DNA from: Deltaproteobacteria bacterium
Lineage (GTDB): Bacteria > Myxococcota_A > UBA796 > UBA2385
Length of the DNA: 7,250 nt
NCBI GenBank assembly: GCA_003694325.1
Contig: RFKJ01000223.1
Span: 1-7,250 of the forward strand
Direction of reading: 5' to 3'
Shown: in pieces, positions 1 through 4,193 of the stretch
Numbering within the stretch: position 1 is the stretch's first letter
How the letters are laid out: every line of letters starts with the position of its first letter
Program-made: the position numbers and the translations under genes
Notes under the pieces: generated by a model
Seen by the model: only the letters and a program-made list of their open reading frames with translations
Told to the model about the DNA's origin: nothing
Database searches by the model: none

Positions 1-1
1 C

Positions 2-103
2 CTCGGCAGCGAGAACGTCGGCACGGCGATCCTGAAGCTGGCCGGGCTGGATCCCGCGCAGTTCCTGCCCGGGGTGCAGCCCTTCGACGCGCTGGTGGGG
101 TGA
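2..103 (+). CDS. C-terminal tail of a probable DUF1501-family exported protein (partial, 5' end outside window)
   Basis: Frame 2 is open from the left edge to a TGA at 101-103 and gives 33 residues beginning LGSENVGTAILKLAGLDPAQ and ending with a Phe-Leu-Pro-Gly-Val then Phe-Asp-Ala-Leu-Val-Gly stretch. A closing segment of the form 'one-helix, then LxGLDPxxFLPGxxP' resembles the end of DUF1501 (sulfatase-like, Tat-exported) proteins, which in Myxococcota and Planctomycetes often sit beside small haem-c proteins. The next gene starts inside this stop codon (GTGA overlap), which supports a real coding end and co-translation. Only the tail is visible, so the family call rests on resemblance and context; that it is coding is fairly sure, the name is not. 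Confidence 0.5.
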   Translation, partial: LGSENVGTAILKLAGLDPAQFLPGVQPFDALVG

Positions 104-492
104 GGGTGGGTGCCAGGCTGCCGGGCGTGCTGCTGCTGATGGCGGCGGCCTGTGGTGACACCGGGGGCGACACCGCCGCACCCGGGGACTGCGACCGGGA
201 TCCACCGCTGTCCTACGACAACTTCGGCCAGCAGTTCATGGACACCCACTGTGCCGGGTGCCACAGCTCGCTGCTGCCGGAGCCGCTGCGCAACGGCGCG
301 CCGCTGGGGGTGGACCTGGACACCTACGCCGGCGTCGTGCAGTGGGTGGATCGCATCGAGGCCCGCAGCGTGGGTGATGACGCCGACATGCCGCCGGGGG
401 GTGGCCCCTCGGACGAAGAACGCGCCCGGCTGGCCGAGTGGTTGCGGTGCGCCGTCCGGCCCGACCACGACGCCCTGCAGGAGCCGCCATGA
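100..492 (+). CDS. Single-haem c-type cytochrome, putative lipoprotein
   Basis: A 130-residue exported electron carrier or redox sensor. Residues 1-18 form a short signal (MRVGARLPG then a hydrophobic run) ending in Ala-Ala-Ala-Cys18, a plausible but not textbook lipobox (Ala rather than Leu at -3). A Gly/Asp/Thr linker follows. The haem-attachment motif is CAGCH at Cys51-Cys54-His55. Met97 in DADMPPGGG is the likely distal axial ligand, as in the many 'MPPGG' cytochrome domains of Myxococcota and Planctomycetes. Cys31 and Cys117 flank the domain and could form a disulfide. The GTG start overlaps the preceding TGA, with no clear Shine-Dalgarno of its own; the GTG at 106 is a possible alternative. 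Its stop overlaps the start of the next gene. The cytochrome call is firm; physiological partner unknown. Confidence 0.88.
   Translation: MRVGARLPGVLLLMAAACGDTGGDTAAPGDCDRDPPLSYDNFGQQFMDTHCAGCHSSLLPEPLRNGAPLGVDLDTYAGVVQWVDRIEARSVGDDADMPPGGGPSDEERARLAEWLRCAVRPDHDALQEPP
479..483 (+). promoter_or_regulatory. Ribosome binding site AGGAG of the PA14-like gene
   Basis: AGGAG lies 5 bases before the ATG at 489, inside the last codons of the cytochrome gene. It fixes the start at 489 rather than at the in-frame GTG at 438, which would lie deep inside the cytochrome gene and would not give an export signal. Confidence 0.75.
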
Positions 493-1115
493 TCGTCCTG
501 CTGCTGTGGGTGGCCTGCCAGGAGTTCACCCTCACCCCGCCCGACGATCCGCCGGTGGCCGATCCGCCGGGCAGCGACCGTGACGAGTGGGGTGATCCGC
601 CGGACTGGAGCGCCTGCAGCCAGCAGTACGACGGGCGCTACTTCAACCTGCCGGCCAGCCACCCCGACCTCCTGGGCAGCGGCGACGACACGGGCACGGC
701 CGGGCTGCCGCCAGCGCCCGCCGATCCGACCACGGTCGACTGGTGGGATGGACGGTACGCCTCCTTCGACCGGCTGGATGCCAGCCTGGACAACGGCGGC
801 GACTGGTGGCCGGTGGACGACGGCATCGAGGGCGACCCCCAGGGGTGGTCCGGGCGGTGGCTGGCCTGGCTGCGGGTCATGGACAGTGGCCCCCAGACCT
901 TCGTCCTCGGCGCGGCCACCGATGCCTGGTTGATCATCGACGGAGAGGTCGTCGCCCGGGTCGGCGGCGACACGCAGTTCGACCTGGAGACCGTGGAGCT
1001 GGACCTGGGCGCCGGCCAGCGACGCCTGGAACTGCGGGTCGCCCAGCGCGGCGGCGAGAGCGGGCTGAGCTTCCGGCCGGTGGGGGACTCCCTGGCGGTG
1101 TGTGTGGGCCGGTAG
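489..1115 (+). CDS. PA14/fibro-slime-like domain protein, putative lipoprotein
   Basis: A 208-residue probable cell-surface protein. Residues 1-10 (MIVLLLWVAC) form a very short hydrophobic leader ending in Cys10, which could be lipid-modified; the leader lacks a basic N-region and has Trp at -3, so this is tentative. A Pro/Asp-rich linker runs to about residue 40. From Tyr47 the layout is that of PA14/fibro-slime domains: YFNLP, then a TTVDWWDG segment, DWWPVD, a GRWLAWLRV strand, and the characteristic TFVLGAATDAWLIIDGEVV (residues 137-155). The beta-sandwich continues to LELRV near 181-185. Such domains usually bind carbohydrate or mediate adhesion; whether the calcium-binding residues are complete cannot be judged here. 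The ATG overlaps the cytochrome stop (ATGA), so it is the last gene of a coupled trio and probably works with them outside the cytoplasmic membrane. It is short for a PA14 protein, essentially one domain. Confidence 0.8.
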   Translation: MIVLLLWVACQEFTLTPPDDPPVADPPGSDRDEWGDPPDWSACSQQYDGRYFNLPASHPDLLGSGDDTGTAGLPPAPADPTTVDWWDGRYASFDRLDASLDNGGDWWPVDDGIEGDPQGWSGRWLAWLRVMDSGPQTFVLGAATDAWLIIDGEVVARVGGDTQFDLETVELDLGAGQRRLELRVAQRGGESGLSFRPVGDSLAVCVGR

Positions 1116-1133
1116 CCCCCCGATCAGGGCTGC
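1112..1133. terminator. Possible short hairpin between convergent genes
   Basis: GTAGCCC (1112-1118) can pair with GGGCTGC (1127-1133), with one G-T wobble and an 8-base loop. The stem spans the stop codon of the PA14-like gene and the first bases beyond the stop of the transglutaminase gene, where two transcripts meet with only 8 bases between them. A hairpin shared by both strands would be useful here. There is no T-tract on either side, so it does not meet the standard for an intrinsic terminator, and in such G+C-rich DNA a stem this short may be chance. Confidence 0.25.
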
Positions 1134-2101
1134 ACCAGGAAGCGGGTGCGGACCTGGTCGTCGGGCTCCCCGCCCACCTCCACGTAGGGGTAGATGAAGT
1201 AGTTGAGGGGCGGTCCCTGCTGGTGCGCGTCGAGGACGAGATCCCGGCCGACCGTGAACTCGACCCGATCGGGCGGCTGCGCTCCGAACAGCGCATCGCG
1301 CCGGTCGGGGTGCTTGTCGGCCTCCGATGCATCCAGGGGCAGCCAGCCCCGGCCGTCGACGTAGAACTCCACCCAGCAGTGGTAGCCCTGGACCTCGACT
1401 TCGTGGTCGGCGTCGGGAATGGGGAAGCCCATGACGAAGCGGGCGGGGATCCCCCTGGCGCGGGCAAGGGACAGGTAGAGGCTGTGGAAGTCGGTGCAAT
1501 TGCCGTAGCCGGCGCTGCATGCCCAGAAGGTGTCGCCGTTGCCCCAGCCGGTGCCGACCTTCTTGTACTCCATGTGATCGATGACGTAGTCGTAGATCGC
1601 CCGTGACACCGCCAGGGGATCGTCCTGACCGGGCGCGATCTCGGCGACGATGCCGTCCACCGGCTCGCCGGAGATCGGGACCCGCGCGTTGGGGGCCAGG
1701 TCGACGGGGCGCGGGGGATCGGCGGACCGGGACGCGGTGTCCGGCGGGGGGAATGCGTGGCGGGTCACCCGGTAGGTGAAGGTCAGGCTGACCGTCTCGC
1801 CGTGGCCGGCGTCGAGGTGGCCGTGCCAGAAGCGGTTGCCGTAGACCGGGTCCTCGGCCTCCTCACCCGGGATGGAGGTCGTCGTCGCCAGGCGCTCGAC
1901 CCGCTGCAGGGCGGTGTCCCGGGCGATGGGGACGTAGATGTCCACCGGGCCGGCGCCATCGGGGAGCGGCCCGATCTCGGCGGAGTACTGGAAGGTGAAG
2001 CTGCGGCTGTCGGCGCTGGTGGCGGCGGCCGGCGGCGAAGCGGCGGTCGCGGCGAGGGCGGCGGCGGTGAGGGCGATGGTGGACAGACTGCGGATCTGCA
2101 T
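1124..2101 (-). CDS. Exported transglutaminase-like (papain-fold) protein
   Basis: A 325-residue protein with a signal peptide (MQIRSLSTIALTAAALAATA onward, cleavage likely near residues 27-30) and a beta-rich N-terminal region (residues 33-115). The C-terminal half is a transglutaminase-like core. The catalytic triad is visible: Cys202 in YGNCTDFHSLYLSLARARG, His241 in GYHCWVEFYVDGRGWLPLDA, and Asp257 in that same segment. The Ala-Arg-Phe-Val-Met-Gly-Phe strand between Cys and His is also typical. Bacterial members act as proteases, amidases or peptidoglycan/peptide-modifying enzymes; the substrate cannot be read from the sequence. The ATG at 2101 has a weak GAGA 6 bases upstream. The gene is on the same strand as the acyltransferase but 113 bases beyond it, so membership of that operon is uncertain. 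It converges with the PA14-like gene. Confidence 0.9.
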   Translation of the reverse strand: MQIRSLSTIALTAAALAATAASPPAAATSADSRSFTFQYSAEIGPLPDGAGPVDIYVPIARDTALQRVERLATTTSIPGEEAEDPVYGNRFWHGHLDAGHGETVSLTFTYRVTRHAFPPPDTASRSADPPRPVDLAPNARVPISGEPVDGIVAEIAPGQDDPLAVSRAIYDYVIDHMEYKKVGTGWGNGDTFWACSAGYGNCTDFHSLYLSLARARGIPARFVMGFPIPDADHEVEVQGYHCWVEFYVDGRGWLPLDASEADKHPDRRDALFGAQPPDRVEFTVGRDLVLDAHQQGPPLNYFIYPYVEVGGEPDDQVRTRFLVQP

Positions 2102-2214
2102 GACGGGTCTCGATGCGGGGCGGGTTGGTGCCGGCGTCTATCGCCGTGGTGGCGCCAGCGGAGTGGGCTCGCCCGTTGCCCCGGGGCCCGACGATGGGTG
2201 GGTCTCTGGCCCGG
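2102..2214 (-). other. Intergenic gap between acyltransferase and transglutaminase genes
   Basis: These 113 bases hold no open frame with coding character that differs from its neighbours. A perfect 10-base palindrome GCCCCGGGGC sits at 2178-2187, and a short GGGC-TC-GCCC stem at 2165-2174. Neither has the loop or T-tract of an intrinsic terminator. No convincing -35/-10 pair is visible; a GATAGA-like hexamer on the minus strand near 2140 is the closest thing. The gap is the only one of this size in the window and is the likeliest place for a separate promoter for the transglutaminase gene, but the sequence does not prove one. Confidence 0.4.
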
Positions 2215-3249
2215 TCAGCCCCGCCACCGCTCCCAGTCGCGGTTGTCCGCCGTGTCCCCGAACAGCGGGTGGTCGTCGAGCTGGGCCCGGCGGCGGCAGT
2301 GCAGCATCCAGATCCCGTACTCGGCCGGCCAGCGGTTGAGCCAGCGCTGTTGGACCCGCAGCACCTCCTCGGCGACCTCCCGCCAGTCCTTGCCGGGGAT
2401 GATCGGTTCGCCCACCACGCAGACGGCGGGGCCGTCGGCGGGGGTGTGACAGAAGGCGGGGACGACGGCGGCCTTGCGCGAGGTGGCCAGGCGGTAGGGC
2501 CCCGTGGACAGCACCGCGTCACGGCCGAGCAGCGGGTGGACGAAGAACTTGCGGGCCGCTCGGCCGTCGAAGGCGATGCCCACCAGCTCGTTGGCGGCGA
2601 GGCGCCGGTACAGCTCCCGGGTCGGGTGGTCCATGGTCAGGAAGGTGCAGGGCACCCGGTCCTCGTTGTCCTCGCGGACCCTGCGGACCTGTTCCCGCAG
2701 CTTGTTGGTGGCCATGAGCTGCGGGTTGGCGGCGGCGATCTCGGGCGGTGGCAGGCCCCGGGCGGCGTACTGGACGTAGGGGTAGCCGTGGTGGGCCAGC
2801 CAGGCCAGCATCATCATGACCGCGCCGGCGTGCGGGTAGGTCCAGACCACGCCCCTGCCGTGCTCCAGGGCCTTGTCGAGGTTGTCGCGCCCCTCGAAGA
2901 CGATGAAGTTCTCGACGGTGTCGGGGCCGACCTTGCCGAGCAGCAGCTCCTCGAGGTGGACCCGCCAGGCGCAGCGGTAGGCTTCCTTGACCAGCAGCTT
3001 GTAGCCGAGGTCGTCGTAGCGGTTGCCGAAGCAGCGGCGGAACTCGTCCTCCATCAGCCTGCGGCCCCCGCGGGCGGCGAGGTGCTGCAGCCGCCAGCCA
3101 CGGTGCAGGGCCCGGACCTGCCCGGGACGGTGGGGGTCCAGGGCGTTGCGGAACGGGCCCCAGAAGGCCCACCGGGCGACGTCGGCCGGGGTGATCGGGG
3201 CCTGGACCGGACCGCCGGCCTCGGCTGGAGCAGCGGGACGCGGCGGCAT
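2215..3249 (-). CDS. LpxL/HtrB-like lysophospholipid acyltransferase family protein
   Basis: A 344-residue protein of the LPLAT superfamily, Lip_A_acyltransferase type, which transfers fatty acyl groups to lipid acceptors at the inner face of the cytoplasmic membrane. Family signs in order: GRDNLDKALEHGRGVVWTYP (residues 120-139) leading to the block-I His140; VGIAFDGRA near 223-231 (block III); and residues 237-270, where HPLLGRDAV is followed by the conserved TGPYRLATSRKAAVVPAF. The end, WPAEYGIWMLHCRRR (residues 307-321), matches the usual PEQWLWxHRR block. The acidic residue five positions after the block-I His is absent: Met145 replaces Asp/Glu. There is no obvious N-terminal membrane anchor. 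ATG 3249 lies 2 bases after the FAD-subunit stop, with only a weak GGGTG at 3257-3261, so translation probably couples to that gene. The open frame continues upstream to 3801, but only as a shadow of the FAD subunit. The natural acceptor is unknown. Confidence 0.85.
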   Translation of the reverse strand: MPPRPAAPAEAGGPVQAPITPADVARWAFWGPFRNALDPHRPGQVRALHRGWRLQHLAARGGRRLMEDEFRRCFGNRYDDLGYKLLVKEAYRCAWRVHLEELLLGKVGPDTVENFIVFEGRDNLDKALEHGRGVVWTYPHAGAVMMMLAWLAHHGYPYVQYAARGLPPPEIAAANPQLMATNKLREQVRRVREDNEDRVPCTFLTMDHPTRELYRRLAANELVGIAFDGRAARKFFVHPLLGRDAVLSTGPYRLATSRKAAVVPAFCHTPADGPAVCVVGEPIIPGKDWREVAEEVLRVQQRWLNRWPAEYGIWMLHCRRRAQLDDHPLFGDTADNRDWERWRG

Positions 3250-3251
3250 GG

Positions 3252-4190
3252 TCAGGCACCCGCGAGGTGGGGGCGATCCAGCTCGGTGATGGCCCGCTTG
3301 ACCTCGACCCGGACCATGTGCTTGCGCCAGGTGCTGGACCAGGCGTGGGTGGAGAGGGGCATGCTGGCCTTCCAGGCGACCTGGGGCAGGTCCTCGAGGG
3401 TCTCGCTCTCCACCTGCACCGGGGCCGGCCCGAGCGCCCCGATCACCGCGCGGCCGCCGGGCCCGTGGCGCTGCACCGCCACCAGCAGCAGCCCGTAGTC
3501 GATGGCCCCCCGGGCACGGACCTTGCGGTGGACGACGTGGGCGCCGGGGGGCGGCAGCACGATGGCGGTCAGGACCTCGTCTTCGTCCACCGCCAGCCAG
3601 TCCCGGCCGTCGTCGCCCCACAGGTCGGCCATGGCGACGGTGCGGGTGCCGTGGGCGCTGGCCAGCTCCAGCTCGGCCCCGTACAGGATGAGGCAGGGCA
3701 CCGTGTCGCTGGACTGGGTGGCGTAGCAGCCCTTGCCCTTGGGGGCGACGTGGCAGATCTTGCCCTCGCTCTTGAGACATCCGCCGATGCTGCGCCGCCA
3801 CCCCGCCGGCTGGTTGTAGTAGATGCAGCGGGTGTCGAGCATGACGTTGCCCCCCAGCGTCCCCATGGCCTGGATCGTGCTGGTGGCGACGGTGGCGCAG
3901 GCCTGGGCCAGGGCCGGGTAGCGGGTGCGAACGGCGGCGTTGCGGCGCACCTCGCGCAGCGTGGTGGTGGCCCCGATGCGCAGCCCTCCGTCCTCGGTCT
4001 GGCGGATCCCGGCGAGGTCGCGCACCCGGCTCAGCGATACCAGGGTGCTGGGGCGGAACAGGCGGTGCTTCATGCTGGGCAGCAGGTCGGTGCCGCCGGC
4101 CACCAGCTTGACGCCGAGCTGGCCGGCCATGCCGAGCACGTCGTCGAGCCGATCGGGCTGCTCGAGGGCAAAGGAGGGAAGGGGAAGCAC
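3252..4190 (-). CDS. hcrB: FAD/[4Fe-4S] beta subunit of a 4-hydroxybenzoyl-CoA reductase-type enzyme
   Basis: A 312-residue flavin subunit of the xanthine dehydrogenase family. FAD-binding signatures are VAGGTDLL (residues 30-37) and TLGGN (111-115). Between the two halves of the FAD domain is an insert with Cys122, Cys138, Cys146 and Cys155, spaced 16, 8 and 9. From what is known of Thauera aromatica HcrB (recalled, not searched), these are the same positions that ligate the extra [4Fe-4S] cluster, a feature that ordinary XDH, CO dehydrogenase and aldehyde oxidase flavin subunits lack. Nearby residues (CIYYNQPAGW, KICHVAPKGKGCYAT) also fit HcrB. The role would be moving electrons from a low-potential donor to the gamma subunit. 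The GTG start is 3 bases after the alpha stop, and AGGAG 6 bases upstream supports it. Family placement is strong; the precise substrate of the complex is inferred. Confidence 0.9.
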   Translation of the reverse strand: MLPLPSFALEQPDRLDDVLGMAGQLGVKLVAGGTDLLPSMKHRLFRPSTLVSLSRVRDLAGIRQTEDGGLRIGATTTLREVRRNAAVRTRYPALAQACATVATSTIQAMGTLGGNVMLDTRCIYYNQPAGWRRSIGGCLKSEGKICHVAPKGKGCYATQSSDTVPCLILYGAELELASAHGTRTVAMADLWGDDGRDWLAVDEDEVLTAIVLPPPGAHVVHRKVRARGAIDYGLLLVAVQRHGPGGRAVIGALGPAPVQVESETLEDLPQVAWKASMPLSTHAWSSTWRKHMVRVEVKRAITELDRPHLAGA

Positions 4191-4193
4191 GAG

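Noticed and set aside
324..1520. Minus-strand frame of 398 codons across the PA14-like gene and transglutaminase gene
   Set aside because: It is Arg/Pro/Gly-rich and lies out of frame with the transglutaminase catalytic motifs, while opposing the cytochrome and PA14 genes that have clear motifs and ribosome sites.
2178..2187. Perfect palindrome GCCCCGGGGC as an operator or terminator
   Set aside because: Ten-base G/C palindromes are frequent by chance in this composition, there is no loop, and no T-tract or second copy is present.
2113..3498. Plus-strand frame of 461 codons opposite the acyltransferase
   Set aside because: Antisense shadow; the minus strand carries a full set of LPLAT blocks.
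3250..3801. Upstream continuation of the acyltransferase open frame (to 3801)
   Set aside because: The added part is Arg/Pro/Gly-rich shadow of the FAD subunit; ATG 3249, directly after the FAD-subunit stop, is the sensible start.
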